Shown here piece after piece: positions 1 through 8,810 of a stretch of DNA of 64,000 nt; the first letter of the stretch is position 1, and every line of letters begins with the position of its first letter. A program made the translations under genes and the position numbers. The notes under the pieces were generated by a model, which ran no database searches, was not told where the DNA came from, and worked only from the letters and a program-made list of their open reading frames with translations. The DNA is taken from contig CAJXNP010000015.1 in assembly GCA_913057175.1 (NCBI GenBank), positions 124,001-188,000 on the forward strand, read 5' to 3'. Origin of the DNA: an uncultured Cytophagales bacterium (GTDB taxonomy: Bacteria; Bacteroidota; Bacteroidia; Cytophagales; Cyclobacteriaceae).

Positions 1-145
1 AACATAGGTTTTTGGTACTCTTATTGATAGAGAAGGTCTTGAATAACCCTCTGTAGATTAAGTGAAAATTCACTTAAAATGTAACCCATTTGGACTTGTA
101 TTTTTTGGGATTGGGTATTGGCCGCTGGGAAGTAAAAAGTGAACA

Positions 146-570
146 GTGAATAGTTATTGAGTTAATGGGTTATTAGGTCATTTAGTTGATTGGTTTGATT
201 GCTCACACTTTTCACTGGTCACTTTTCACTTCTTTTACCGATCACAGATCACATTTCTTGCCCCTTGTGAATAGTTATTGAGTTATTTAGTTATTGAGTT
301 GATTGGGTGTTGAGAAATTAGAGTACCCTTCGCTCTCTGCCCCATGCCTCTTGTGAATAGTTATTGAGTTATTAGGTTATTGAGTGGATTGGTTTGATTG
401 GGCTCACACTTTTCACTTTTCACCGTTTACTTTTCACTTCTTTTACTAATCACAGATCACATTCCTTGCCCCTTGTATATAGTTATTTAGTTATTGAGTT
501 GATTAAGTTGATTGGGTGTTAGGGAATTAGGAATCAGGATCTCTCTGCTCACCGCTCTCTGCCCTCAGCA
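146..570. repeat. Two degenerate ~207 bp tandem repeat units in the leader region
   Basis: The stretch from 1 to 654 has no convincing gene. Two units, starting near 146 and 353, share the same order of words: GTGAATAGTTATTGAGTT, a TTAGGT-rich part, GATTGGTTTGATTG, CTCACACTTTTCAC, ATCACAGATCACAT and TTGCCCCTTGT. The spacing between equivalent words is about 207 bases and the copies are diverged. Similar words recur near 4735-4785, 48020 and 50940-51010, so this looks like a non-coding dispersed repeat family. Function unknown. Confidence 0.6.
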
Positions 571-608
571 TCCATTAATTCATTATTTTTATTAACTTAA
601 CAACGATC

Positions 609-624
609 GTGCTATATTTAGCAC
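609..624 (+). promoter_or_regulatory. Small palindrome containing a -7-like box before the sugar kinase
   Basis: GTGCTA and TAGCAC form a 6-base inverted repeat around TATT, and TATATTTA (613-620) fits the loose Bacteroidota -7 pattern TAnnTTTG. It lies 31 bases before the kinase start. No clear -33 element is seen. It may be the promoter, possibly with an operator overlapping it. Confidence 0.35.
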
Positions 625-654
625 CTCTTTTAATTAAAAAGAAATTACTTTTAA

Positions 655-1650
655 ATGATTTTTGAATCAAGGGCATTTGCCAGAGCAGGCTTGCTGGGCA
701 ATCCTTCAGATGGTTATTTTGGAAAAACCATATCCATCATTGTTCGAAATTTTGGGGCACATGTTTCCCTGTATGAATCTCCTGAGTTGCAAATAGAACA
801 GCAGCCAGTAGATAAAAATATATTCAGGAATATATATCAGCTCGTAGAGACGATTGAGCTATCCGGATACTACGGTGGAGATCGACTTGTTAAAGCTTCG
901 ATCAAGAAATTTTGTGAGTATTGTGATACACACAAAATAAAACTGCATGGAAAAAATTTTACAATTCGTTATAATTCGTCTATTCCCCGCCAGGTAGGTT
1001 TGGCCGGTTCCAGCGCGATCATAACCGCTACCATGCGAGCGCTTATGGCTTTTTATGAGGTAGAGATAGACCAAAAAGTCCTTCCGGGCCTTATTTTGGA
1101 AGTGGAACAGGAAGAACTCGGCATTAATGCGGGTCTCCAGGACCGCGTCATCCAGGTTTATGAAGGATGCGTTTTCATGGACTTTAATAAGGATCAAATG
1201 GCTACCCGGAAGTATGGGATCTATGAACAGATTGATCCCAAGCTATTGCCAAATTTATACATTGCTTATAAGGTTAATTTGAGCAAAGTATCAGGAGTTG
1301 TATTTAACGATGTAAAGGCTAGGTTCGAAAAGGGCGATGCACTTGTCGTTGACACTTTATCGGAGATTGCTGAGGTGGCGGCTGAAGGGAAAAAGGCGAT
1401 ATTAAGTGGAGATTTTACCAGGTTATCTGAGCTGATCAATAAAAATTTTGATCTTAGAGCCAAAATATTCAACATTAGCGAAAGCAACCTCGAATTGGTC
1501 AATACTGCAAGAAAATGCGGAGCTTCCGCAAAATTCACAGGTTCAGGAGGATCCATTATTGGAACATATGATAATGACGAAACATTAAGGAGCCTGATGA
1601 TCCATCTGCAAAAGATCAATGCAAGAGTGATTAAACCATTTATTTTATAA
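655..1650 (+). CDS. GHMP-family sugar kinase, glucuronokinase-like
   Basis: A 331-residue cytoplasmic GHMP kinase. The N-terminus (FARAGLLGNPSDGYFGKT) has the substrate-side motif, the ATP-binding motif GLAGSSAI lies near residue 117, and the C-terminal glycine-rich KFTGSGGSIIG near residue 296 completes the fold. The N-terminal AGLLGNPSDGYFGKT and overall size resemble plant glucuronokinases, which phosphorylate D-glucuronate at C1. The next gene, 3 bases away, is a UTP-sugar pyrophosphorylase, so the pair could make UDP-glucuronate or a related UDP-sugar from free sugar. Family assignment is firm; the exact sugar is inferred. Confidence 0.85.
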   Translation: MIFESRAFARAGLLGNPSDGYFGKTISIIVRNFGAHVSLYESPELQIEQQPVDKNIFRNIYQLVETIELSGYYGGDRLVKASIKKFCEYCDTHKIKLHGKNFTIRYNSSIPRQVGLAGSSAIITATMRALMAFYEVEIDQKVLPGLILEVEQEELGINAGLQDRVIQVYEGCVFMDFNKDQMATRKYGIYEQIDPKLLPNLYIAYKVNLSKVSGVVFNDVKARFEKGDALVVDTLSEIAEVAAEGKKAILSGDFTRLSELINKNFDLRAKIFNISESNLELVNTARKCGASAKFTGSGGSIIGTYDNDETLRSLMIHLQKINARVIKPFIL

Positions 1651-1653
1651 TCT

Positions 1654-2538
1654 ATGATGATAAAAAAAGCTGTTATACCCGCTGCAGGACTAGGAACAAG
1701 ATTTTTACCGGCTACAAAAGCCCAACCAAAAGAAATGCTTCCGATTATTGACACCCCAACCATCCAATATGTGGTGCAGGAGGCAGTGGATGCGGGAATT
1801 GAAGACATCCTTATAATTAGTGGTCGAAATAAGCGCGCCATGGAAGACCATTTTGATCGGAATACGGAATTGGAGGATCGGCTGACCAAAGAAGAGAAAG
1901 AAACGCTATTTAATGAAATCAGGCACATTGCCGATATGGCTAACATCCACTATGTGCGTCAAAAGGAAATCAGTGGATTAGGTGATGCCATTTATTATGC
2001 GCGATTTCACACAGGCAACGAACCCTTCGCTGTCCTGTTGGGAGATACGATCATCAATTCAGTCATACCTGTAACCCAACAGTTGATTGATGTCTATGAT
2101 CAATACCAGTCCACTGTCGTAGCTGTGGAAGTGGTGCCAAAAGACAAGGTTTCCCGGTATGGGATTGTTGGTGGCGACAAGCTTAGCGATCACATCATGG
2201 AAGTAAACACCTTTATCGAAAAGCCATCCATAAAAGAAGCCCCATCCAATCTCGCAATAGCGGGGAGGTACATTCTTACTCCGGAAATCTATAAGGCCCT
2301 GGAGCAAACACCAAAAGGAAAGAACAATGAACTTCAGCTAACCGACGCGCTGCTGAATCTTTCCCGAAAAGAGAAGGTAATGTCCGTCACCATTGAAGGC
2401 AAGCGATATGATATCGGTAACAAACTTGATTACCTGAAAACCACCGTTGAGTATGCGCTGAGAAGAAAAGAATTTGCCAAGCCATTCTACGAGTTTTTAC
2501 AGCAGATTGTGAAGGAAACGGATGGAAAGAACTTGTGA
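1654..2538 (+). CDS. galU: UTP--glucose-1-phosphate uridylyltransferase
   Basis: A 294-residue protein of normal GalU length, joining UTP and glucose 1-phosphate to give UDP-glucose. The signature AAGLGTRFLPATKAQPKEML is at residues 10-29, followed by PIIDTPTIQYVVQEAV. VLLGDTI near residue 128 binds nucleotide and metal, and EKPS near 190 and KRYDIGN near 250 match the family. The ATG at 1654 leaves a 3-base gap after the kinase, so the two are almost certainly cotranscribed and may work in sequence. A broader sugar-1-phosphate range is possible given that neighbour. Confidence 0.93.
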   Translation: MMIKKAVIPAAGLGTRFLPATKAQPKEMLPIIDTPTIQYVVQEAVDAGIEDILIISGRNKRAMEDHFDRNTELEDRLTKEEKETLFNEIRHIADMANIHYVRQKEISGLGDAIYYARFHTGNEPFAVLLGDTIINSVIPVTQQLIDVYDQYQSTVVAVEVVPKDKVSRYGIVGGDKLSDHIMEVNTFIEKPSIKEAPSNLAIAGRYILTPEIYKALEQTPKGKNNELQLTDALLNLSRKEKVMSVTIEGKRYDIGNKLDYLKTTVEYALRRKEFAKPFYEFLQQIVKETDGKNL

Positions 2539-2565
2539 TTCATGGTTCATTAAACAAAATTGATA

Positions 2566-2790
2566 ATGGTTGGAATAGGTCTGGAATATATAGGCGCCTT
2601 TGTGCTTTTCCTGTTAAATCAATTAATTTCCAGCATTTTTAAAAAATATAAAAGAAAATCTTTTGATCAAATTATGTATGATAATGAAAGTTTTACCATA
2701 ATGGATAGTTATACTACGGGATTCAAACACAGGATGATTGGTATATTATTTATTGCCTGCATAGTAATCATTGTCAACCTGGTCACTTAA
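2566..2790 (+). CDS. Small two-helix membrane protein, unknown function
   Basis: A 74-residue protein with a hydrophobic segment at each end (IGAFVLFLLNQLISSIF and MIGILFIACIVIIVNLV) and a short charged middle containing KKYKRKSF. The ATG at 2566 is preferred over an in-frame TTG at 2560. It follows galU by 27 bases and could be the last gene of that operon. I recognise no family. The hydrophobic pattern and the absence of an alternative frame support it as real. Confidence 0.55.
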   Translation: MVGIGLEYIGAFVLFLLNQLISSIFKKYKRKSFDQIMYDNESFTIMDSYTTGFKHRMIGILFIACIVIIVNLVT

Positions 2791-3003
2791 AAAATTCTTT
2801 TTACAAGATCGTAACAGACTAAGTATTTTATACAACACTTAGCTCTATCTGGTGTTTCCATGAAAGAACTCTAATCACAAAAAGTATTTATTAACACCAA
2901 TATTTATTTGAAATTGAAGAAGTTACTCAACGCTTCTAATTATTAAAAATAGCGTGTTATTTTTTCACGTAAAAATCATAATTAATCAGAACCAAATTTA
3001 CAT

Positions 3004-3095
3004 ACGGTCAACTTCAAAAAGTTAACCGTATCAAAATGAAAAGTTAACCGCTCAACTTTTGAAAGTTAACCGGTTAACTTTTCAGAGTTGAGCGG
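3004..3095. promoter_or_regulatory. Palindrome cluster built from GTTAACCG words
   Basis: The gap 2791-3508 has no gene but holds a dense set of inverted repeats. ACGGTCAACTT (3004-3014) pairs with AAGTTAACCGT (3019-3029) with one mismatch. AAAGTTAACCGGTTAACTTT (3062-3081) is a perfect 20-base palindrome, enclosed by CCGCTCAAC (3048-3056) and GTTGAGCGG (3087-3095). AAGTTAACCG occurs several times. It could be a multi-site operator, a recombination site or a cruciform-forming repeat. It lies about 400 bases before the serine hydrolase, which is far for a simple operator. Confidence 0.6.
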
Positions 3096-3508
3096 AATCA
3101 ATTTCCGAGACTTTCTCATGGATCAATTTGGCTGTGTATCGGATAAGACTCAAATGATCAAAAGTCTTAAAAATCAGCTATTTTGATGCTTGATGGGCCT
3201 TTTTATCACATTTCGGAAATAGACGGCCTTCATTTAACCAGATAGGAAAATGATTGATGACTTTCATTTATTCCAAAAATTGGATCACAATAGTCATGCA
3301 ATACAACCCTAAATATTAATGTCATAAATTATACTTAATCATAAGTTAATTATTGACCTACTTTTTACTATTTACCCCTAACTGTTAGCTTTCCAAGGCA
3401 AAATTTCTATGAAGATGTCAAACAATTACACCTTTTCCCATGCAACCCAATCGAATTTATCATCATCGTGCTTATATTTAAAACAAGCAATTGCAAATCC
3501 ATTCCACT

Positions 3509-4699
3509 ATGACAACCAGCACCAAGACGTTACTTTTCCTGACAATTCATTTTGTAACAATCCTTCCTTGTCAATCCCAGATCGACATTCAGAAAATTGA
3601 TGACCTCGTGGGATCCCACATGGCAGAAAACAACATCCCCGGCATGGTGGTCGGCATCGTAAAAGACAAAGAGCTGATTTTTTCCAAAGGTTATGGATTT
3701 TCAGATGTGGAAGCCGAAAAGGAAATGGACCCTGATATGATCATGAACGTAGGGTCCATCTCGAAAACCATTACTTCCACTGCGATCATGCAGCTTTGGG
3801 AGCAGGGAAAACTTGAACTGGACGCAGATATTAATAATTATTTGCCCATATCCATTCAAAACCCCAATCATCCGGATGAAATGATTACCATTCAACAATT
3901 GCTGACGCATACTTCGTCCATCATCGATGGCCCTGCATACCAGGAAAGTTACCAATGCGGCGATCCGACTATTTCACTTAAGGTTTGGATCACAGAATAC
4001 CTTGTTGGGGGAGGAAAATTTTACAACCCGGAAGCAAATTTTCTGGACAAAAAGCCGGGTGAGAAACACCAATACTCCAACGTTGGTTTTGGATTACTCG
4101 GTTATATCGTTGAAGAAGTGAGCAAACAGCCGTTCAAACAATACTGTCGGGAAAATATATTTGAACCTCTTGGTATGCAACAGACTGGGTGGTTTATCCA
4201 AAGTATTGATGAAACCAACCACATTACTCCCCACATATTCGTCAATAATGACAACCGGCAAATGATCATCAATCATTTTAGCGACTTCTTCCCGAATGAA
4301 ACAGAATTTATCCTGGGAACCAATATTGGGTTGTGTCTGTACAGTTTCCCAAATTATCCGGATGGATTGGTCCGGACGAATATTGAAGAGCTCTCCTATT
4401 TCCTCCGTACATTTATGAATGAGGGTATATTCAATGGTCAAAGAATACTCAAGAGATCCACCGTCGAAAAGATCCTTTCCCCACAGGACAAAAGCGACCA
4501 TAATCAGGGGCTTTGCTGGAGCCGATCAAATTTCGAATCGCTTTGGGGTCACAATGGCAGCGATCCAGGTATAGCAACCAAAATGCAGTTCAGCAAGGAT
4601 ACAGGAATTGGCATTATCATCTTTCAGAACAACAACGAAGGCGACCAGTTCGGATTGCTGAAGGAAATCTATCAAACAACGACCGAAGGCTTGAAATAA
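3509..4699 (+). CDS. Secreted serine hydrolase, class C beta-lactamase family
   Basis: A 396-residue exported protein with a signal peptide ending near CQSQ. The catalytic SISK tetrad is at residues 83-86, YSN follows near residue 198 and WGHNG near residue 350 fills the third active-site motif. This is the penicillin-binding/beta-lactamase class C fold used by D-aminopeptidases, esterases and peptidoglycan-active enzymes; true beta-lactamase activity is not implied. The ATG at 3509 gives a clean signal peptide, while the upstream TTG at 3491 does not. It stands alone, with no operon partner. Confidence 0.85.
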   Translation: MTTSTKTLLFLTIHFVTILPCQSQIDIQKIDDLVGSHMAENNIPGMVVGIVKDKELIFSKGYGFSDVEAEKEMDPDMIMNVGSISKTITSTAIMQLWEQGKLELDADINNYLPISIQNPNHPDEMITIQQLLTHTSSIIDGPAYQESYQCGDPTISLKVWITEYLVGGGKFYNPEANFLDKKPGEKHQYSNVGFGLLGYIVEEVSKQPFKQYCRENIFEPLGMQQTGWFIQSIDETNHITPHIFVNNDNRQMIINHFSDFFPNETEFILGTNIGLCLYSFPNYPDGLVRTNIEELSYFLRTFMNEGIFNGQRILKRSTVEKILSPQDKSDHNQGLCWSRSNFESLWGHNGSDPGIATKMQFSKDTGIGIIIFQNNNEGDQFGLLKEIYQTTTEGLK

Positions 4700-4918
4700 G
4701 ACTGTTGTAAATCTAACAAACCACTTCATTCACTGACCGATCAGTGATTACCGATCACCAACTAACTTTTCACTTTTCACAGACAATCCCTCCAATCAAA
4801 ATCGTACCCTGCAACCGCATCCATTCTCCTAACCCCCTTTTATCCAAAAACTTATAATTTTTTTGAGAATTGCGAGAGAAGTTTTTGGTGAAAAACTGAA
4901 TAAAAACATACTTTTAAT

Positions 4919-4926
4919 TAATTTTG
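4919..4926 (+). promoter_or_regulatory. -7 box of the pyruvate dehydrogenase E2 promoter
   Basis: TAATTTTG exactly fits TAnnTTTG, the -7 element of the Bacteroidota primary sigma factor, 20 bases before the chosen ATG at 4947. No good -33 element is present at the normal distance. The box lies inside the upstream extension of the reading frame and so supports the later ATG start. Confidence 0.5.
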
Positions 4927-4946
4927 CACCGCTAAAAATCAGTTTT

Positions 4947-6587
4947 ATGGCCGAGATTATCAGAATGCCAAAGATGAGCGATACCATGGAAGAAGGGGTG
5001 ATCGCATCGTGGCTCAAAAAAGTTGGAGACGAAGTAAAATCAGGAGACATATTAGCAGAAGTCGAAACCGACAAAGCTACCATGGAGATGGAAGCATATG
5101 AAGAAGGCACACTTCTTTATATCGGGGTGAAAGAAAAGGAATCCATTGAAGTAAATGGGGTGATTGCTATCATCGGTAAAAAAGGAGAAAATATTGACGA
5201 CCTTCTGAAAGAAATAGAATCTGGGGGATCAGCAAGTTCTTCGACAGAAGAAAAGAAAGAAGAAAAAACAGAAGAGCCTGCATCAGAACCTGCTGAAAAA
5301 GTTGACACCAGCGGTATCAATGCTTCTGTCATTACCATGCCTAAAATGAGCGATACCATGACAGATGGAACGATCTCCAGTTGGCTAAAAAAAGTGGGTG
5401 ATGAAGTAAAATCCGGCGATATTTTAGCTGAAGTTGAAACGGATAAGGCGACCATGGAAATGGAAGCTTATGAAGATGGCATCCTGCTTTACATAGGTGT
5501 TGAAGAAGGAAATTCTGTTCCGGTCGATGGAGTAATTGCTGTGATCGGTGAAAAGGGCGCTGATTATGAAACCCTTCTTAAAGCGCAAAAAACAAAGGCT
5601 TCATCTGAAGATAAACCGGCAAAAGAAGAAAAAAAGGAAGCTGTAGCTGAAACAGTTTCTGAAAGCAAACCAGCTGCCAAAAGCGAAGCAAAATCAATCG
5701 AACGAACTTCTGACACTTCCACTAATGGAAGAATAAAGGCCTCTCCATTGGCTAAAAAATTAGCTGAAGACCTGGGCTATGACATTACCAAAATACCGGG
5801 TAGCGGTGAAGGTGGTAGAATTGTCAAAAGGGATATTGAAGCATTTGAACCAGCTACTGTAACAACGACAGCATCCGGTGTGGCTATTCCTGCCGCAATC
5901 GGTGAGGAAAGCTTCGAAGAAGAAAAGGTCTCTCAAATGAGAAAGACCATTGCCAAGCGTCTTTCGGAAAGCAAGTTCACTGCTCCTCACTTCTACGTCA
6001 CCATGGAAATCAACATGGACAATGCCATAGAAGCCCGAAAAAGCATGAATGAGATTGCTCCTGTTAAAATTTCATTCAACGACATGGTCATCAAAGCCGT
6101 AGCAGCTGCGCTGAAGCAAAATCCGGATGTCAATGTTTCCTGGCAAGGAGATAAGATCCGTAAAAATCATCACGTACATATTGGGGTGGCCGTAGCAATT
6201 GCAGATGGATTAGTTGTTCCGGTCGTTCGATTTGCTGATGGAAAAACGCTGTCGCAGATATCTGCTGAAGTAAAGGAGTTAGGCCAGAAAGCCAGAGATA
6301 AAAAACTGCAACCTGCAGATTGGGAAGGTAATACCTTTACCATCTCTAACCTGGGCATGTTTGGCGTGGAAGAATTTACCGCCATCATCAATCCACCGGA
6401 TGCCTGCATTTTGGCTATTGGAGGCATCAAGGAAACCCCAATCGTGAAGAACGGTCAGGTCGTTCCGGGGAACGTAATGAAAGTGACCTTGTCATGTGAT
6501 CACAGGGCCGTGGATGGAGCGATTGGCGCGGCATTCCTGAAAACTTTGAAAAATTTACTGGAAGATCCGGTCAGGATCCTCGTTTAA
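4947..6587 (+). CDS. pdhC: Dihydrolipoamide acetyltransferase, E2 of the pyruvate dehydrogenase complex
   Basis: A 546-residue E2 core protein that moves the acetyl group from lipoate to CoA. Two lipoyl domains (about residues 1-80 and 125-205) each carry the EVETDKATMEME lipoylation site. They are joined by Ala/Glu/Lys-rich flexible linkers. A peripheral-subunit-binding domain (ASPLAKKLAEDLGYDITKI) follows near residue 265, then the catalytic domain ending in CDHRAVDGA with the active His and Asp. The two lipoyl domains are very similar, as expected from duplication. Start at the ATG before AEIIRMPKMSDTM. E1 and E3 genes are not in the window. Confidence 0.95.
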   Translation: MAEIIRMPKMSDTMEEGVIASWLKKVGDEVKSGDILAEVETDKATMEMEAYEEGTLLYIGVKEKESIEVNGVIAIIGKKGENIDDLLKEIESGGSASSSTEEKKEEKTEEPASEPAEKVDTSGINASVITMPKMSDTMTDGTISSWLKKVGDEVKSGDILAEVETDKATMEMEAYEDGILLYIGVEEGNSVPVDGVIAVIGEKGADYETLLKAQKTKASSEDKPAKEEKKEAVAETVSESKPAAKSEAKSIERTSDTSTNGRIKASPLAKKLAEDLGYDITKIPGSGEGGRIVKRDIEAFEPATVTTTASGVAIPAAIGEESFEEEKVSQMRKTIAKRLSESKFTAPHFYVTMEINMDNAIEARKSMNEIAPVKISFNDMVIKAVAAALKQNPDVNVSWQGDKIRKNHHVHIGVAVAIADGLVVPVVRFADGKTLSQISAEVKELGQKARDKKLQPADWEGNTFTISNLGMFGVEEFTAIINPPDACILAIGGIKETPIVKNGQVVPGNVMKVTLSCDHRAVDGAIGAAFLKTLKNLLEDPVRILV

Positions 6588-6592
6588 ACGTA

Positions 6593-6628
6593 TAATAAAA
6601 ACCCTGGACTTGTTCAGGGTTTTTTATT
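6593..6628 (+). terminator. Rho-independent terminator after pdhC
   Basis: TAATAAAAACCCTG pairs with CAGGGTTTTTTATTA around an 8-base loop. A run of six T follows the GC part of the stem on the plus strand, directly after the E2 stop codon. The A-run on the other side would also make it work on the minus strand. Confidence 0.85.
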
Positions 6629-6665
6629 ACAGTATCATATATTCACAAATCAAATACGATTTACG

Positions 6666-7202
6666 TTGACGAAAATACATTCAACTACCGTAATTGCCAT
6701 CAAGCACAATGGAAAAGTGGCCATTGGCGCAGATGGCCAGGCAACGATGGGAAACTACGTGGCCAAAAGCAATGTCAAAAAAATCAGAACCCTGCAGGAT
6801 GGTAAGATCATAACCGGCTTTGCAGGAAGTACCGCGGATGCTTTTACCCTGCTCGAACGTTTTGATGAAAAACTGGGCGCTTACCACGGAAATATGAAGC
6901 GGGCAGCCATCGAGCTGGCAAAAGACTGGCGAACAGACCGTTACCTGAGAAGGTTGGAAGCCATGCTGATTGTTGCCAACAATGAAGAAATCCTTGTTTT
7001 GAGTGGTACGGGAGATGTTCTCGAACCCGATAACGATATAGCCGCTATCGGCTCAGGAAGCATGTATGCCCAGGCAGCTGCACTGGCTTTGAAGAAACAT
7101 GCATCCCAACTTTCTGCGAAAGAAATGGTCCAGGAAAGCCTGAATATTGCCGCAGACATCTGTATCTACACCAATCACAATATTGTTTTAGAAGAGCTTT
7201 AG
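6666..7202 (+). CDS. hslV: ATP-dependent protease peptidase subunit HslV
   Basis: A 178-residue threonine peptidase of the HslUV proteasome-like complex. The conserved core [55 protein letters not shown] and DICIYTN is complete. By alignment with E. coli HslV the catalytic threonine is Thr7, so a short propeptide MTKIHS must be removed. The start is a TTG at 6666, which gives the right N-terminal length; no ATG fits. The ATPase partner HslU is not adjacent. Confidence 0.95.
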   Translation: MTKIHSTTVIAIKHNGKVAIGADGQATMGNYVAKSNVKKIRTLQDGKIITGFAGSTADAFTLLERFDEKLGAYHGNMKRAAIELAKDWRTDRYLRRLEAMLIVANNEEILVLSGTGDVLEPDNDIAAIGSGSMYAQAAALALKKHASQLSAKEMVQESLNIAADICIYTNHNIVLEEL

Positions 7203-7203
7203 C

Positions 7204-7359
7204 ATGCATGCGGTTGATCAAATAACCGGAGGATCGCTTTTGGCTTTGATTGGCGGATTGATCGTTTTTATTGCGATAGCTTATTGGATGTTCAGGCCTA
7301 AAAAAAAAAGAAGTGAGGTTTTTGGTAATCACTTTTCTGATAATTGTTCTATCGGCTAA
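7204..7359 (+). CDS. 51-residue single-helix membrane protein
   Basis: The reading frame starts with ATG two bases after the hslV stop and encodes 51 residues. One hydrophobic helix (SLLALIGGLIVFIAIAYWMF) is followed by the positive cluster RPKKKRSE, so the C-terminus is probably cytoplasmic. It overlaps the next gene by 47 bases in another frame. Tight packing behind hslV and the good membrane topology support it; no family recognised. Confidence 0.5.
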   Translation: MHAVDQITGGSLLALIGGLIVFIAIAYWMFRPKKKRSEVFGNHFSDNCSIG

Positions 7360-7699
7360 AAATCAAAAAACGTTTGCTCAGGAAGTGGAACATAATTTTG
7401 AAATGCCTGCCCAGAAAACGAATTGTGATAGCCTGAACCTGAATTCATTGGATGAAGATGGGAAAATTCTTGCAATCGAGGCAGCTGATTTTCGATCGAA
7501 GCAAGACATCAAATTGAACCGCATGGATGGATTCCAGGCAGCCTGGTTTTACTCCTGTAACAACAATTCCGGATACATCATTGCCAAAATTGACAATAAG
7601 AAAAGGGTTTTCGAAAATATCGGTGTGAATACCTGGAATGAATTCATCTCATCGGGAGATTTCCTGGGATACATCGATAAAAATTTTGATAAGAAGTAG
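7313..7699 (+). CDS. Secreted protein with a KTSC-like C-terminal region
   Basis: A 128-residue protein. The N-terminus (VITFLIIVLSAKNQKTFAQ) is a signal peptide, giving a periplasmic or outer-membrane-facing product. The second half (about residues 70-125), with GYIIAKIDNKKRVFENIGV and FLGYIDKNF, resembles the small KTSC domain, in which a beta-strand part ends in a tyrosine/phenylalanine helix. GTG at 7313 is the only start that keeps the signal peptide. It follows hslV and the small membrane protein and may be cotranscribed. The domain match is tentative. Confidence 0.6.
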   Translation: MRFLVITFLIIVLSAKNQKTFAQEVEHNFEMPAQKTNCDSLNLNSLDEDGKILAIEAADFRSKQDIKLNRMDGFQAAWFYSCNNNSGYIIAKIDNKKRVFENIGVNTWNEFISSGDFLGYIDKNFDKK

Positions 7700-8157
7700 G
7701 TTAGGATTAACCAAAAATCCTTTGGAAACGTGTATGCTAAAGCTCCAAATTTCAGCTGATCAAATAACAAATTAACCCGGAAAATTCATTGAATTTTCCG
7801 CCCGATGGGCCGACGTTTAGCAAAATCCTGATTTGAAGTGAAATAAGTTTGTTTTCACCATTAGTATAGAATACAGCCATTCCTCAAATTTGGGTAATAA
7901 GGATTTTGATAAAGTCGGGGTTAACCCTGACATAACTTATTGAATAACAAATGTTTTTAATAAGTTATCGTCATTATTCATGTTTTTCACATGAATAAAC
8001 CGGGTTAATCACAAAAGCGAAAATTCAAAGTCCAAACATTTGATACTTTGGAAATTGAAATTTGGTATTTATTTGTCATTTGTGTTTTGGAAATTGAATT
8101 TTTTAGCGGCTATACCTGATCATTCTAAGAGATTTGCGAGGTGAGGGTTTTACAAAA
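7700..8157. other. Gene-free stretch with three hairpins and an AT-rich repeat
   Basis: CGGAAAATTC/GAATTTTCCG (7778-7800, 3-base loop), ATAACTTATT/AATAAGTTAT (7932-7968) and TTATTCATGT/ACATGAATAA (7974-7998) are inverted repeats. From about 8041 to 8104 there is AT-rich text (TTTGGTATTTATTTGTCATTTG) that recurs in other gaps of the window. No gene is visible. The first hairpin could end the gene before it. Confidence 0.5.
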
Positions 8158-8559
8158 TTAATCCCAGTACACATACACATCATAGTCGATGTAATCATTT
8201 GTGAAGGCATAGCCTGTATTGTATGAAACGGTTATGGTTTCCCCCGGCCGGATATCTTTTGTTGAAAGGACGGTAGTTTGCTGGCTGTGACGGTCAAACA
8301 TCACAATCTCAACCTGAACATTCCTGGCTCTAAATCCCCCATTGTTCCATAGGTCAATATCAATCCACGCATTGTAAACAGCTTCTTCGTAAACAAGCAC
8401 ACCATTTTCGAACTCCTGGTAAACGACATCCTTTGTCTCATACTCGTGAACGCTGACCACATCAACAAAAGGATCTGCAACTTCAATATCCACATAACAA
8501 GATGAAAGAGAGCCCATCAAAAGAAAAATTGCGAGTAACGTAAAAAGCCTGTTTTTCAT
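8158..8559 (-). CDS. Lipoprotein of unknown function
   Basis: A 133-residue protein with a lipoprotein signal peptide; the lipobox is LSSC, so Cys21 is the likely lipidated residue. The mature part is rich in Tyr, Val and Asp, with AWIDIDLWNNGGFRARNVQVE and PGETITVSY, a pattern typical of a beta-sandwich such as the FxLYD or CARDB-like folds. It probably sits in the outer membrane or on the surface. It stands alone between two repeat-rich gaps. Function not recognised. Confidence 0.65.
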   Translation of the reverse strand: MKNRLFTLLAIFLLMGSLSSCYVDIEVADPFVDVVSVHEYETKDVVYQEFENGVLVYEEAVYNAWIDIDLWNNGGFRARNVQVEIVMFDRHSQQTTVLSTKDIRPGETITVSYNTGYAFTNDYIDYDVYVYWD

Positions 8560-8810
8560 TGTGATATCAATTTTTCAATTGAATATCAACCTTTGTGCCA
8601 GAATACATAACTATTTGAATATCTGTTAATTAAATAAATAAAGAGGGTGAATCTCAGAAATAAAAGGAGCTTTAAAAAACAAATATCAAAAGACAAGTTT
8701 CAAATAAATCTCAAAAATCAGTTTTCCAATGAAAAAAACTACGGATTGGAATTTAGAATTTGGTATTTGATTATTGTTTGATTTTTTGACAATTGAAAAT
8801 TGCGATTTGC

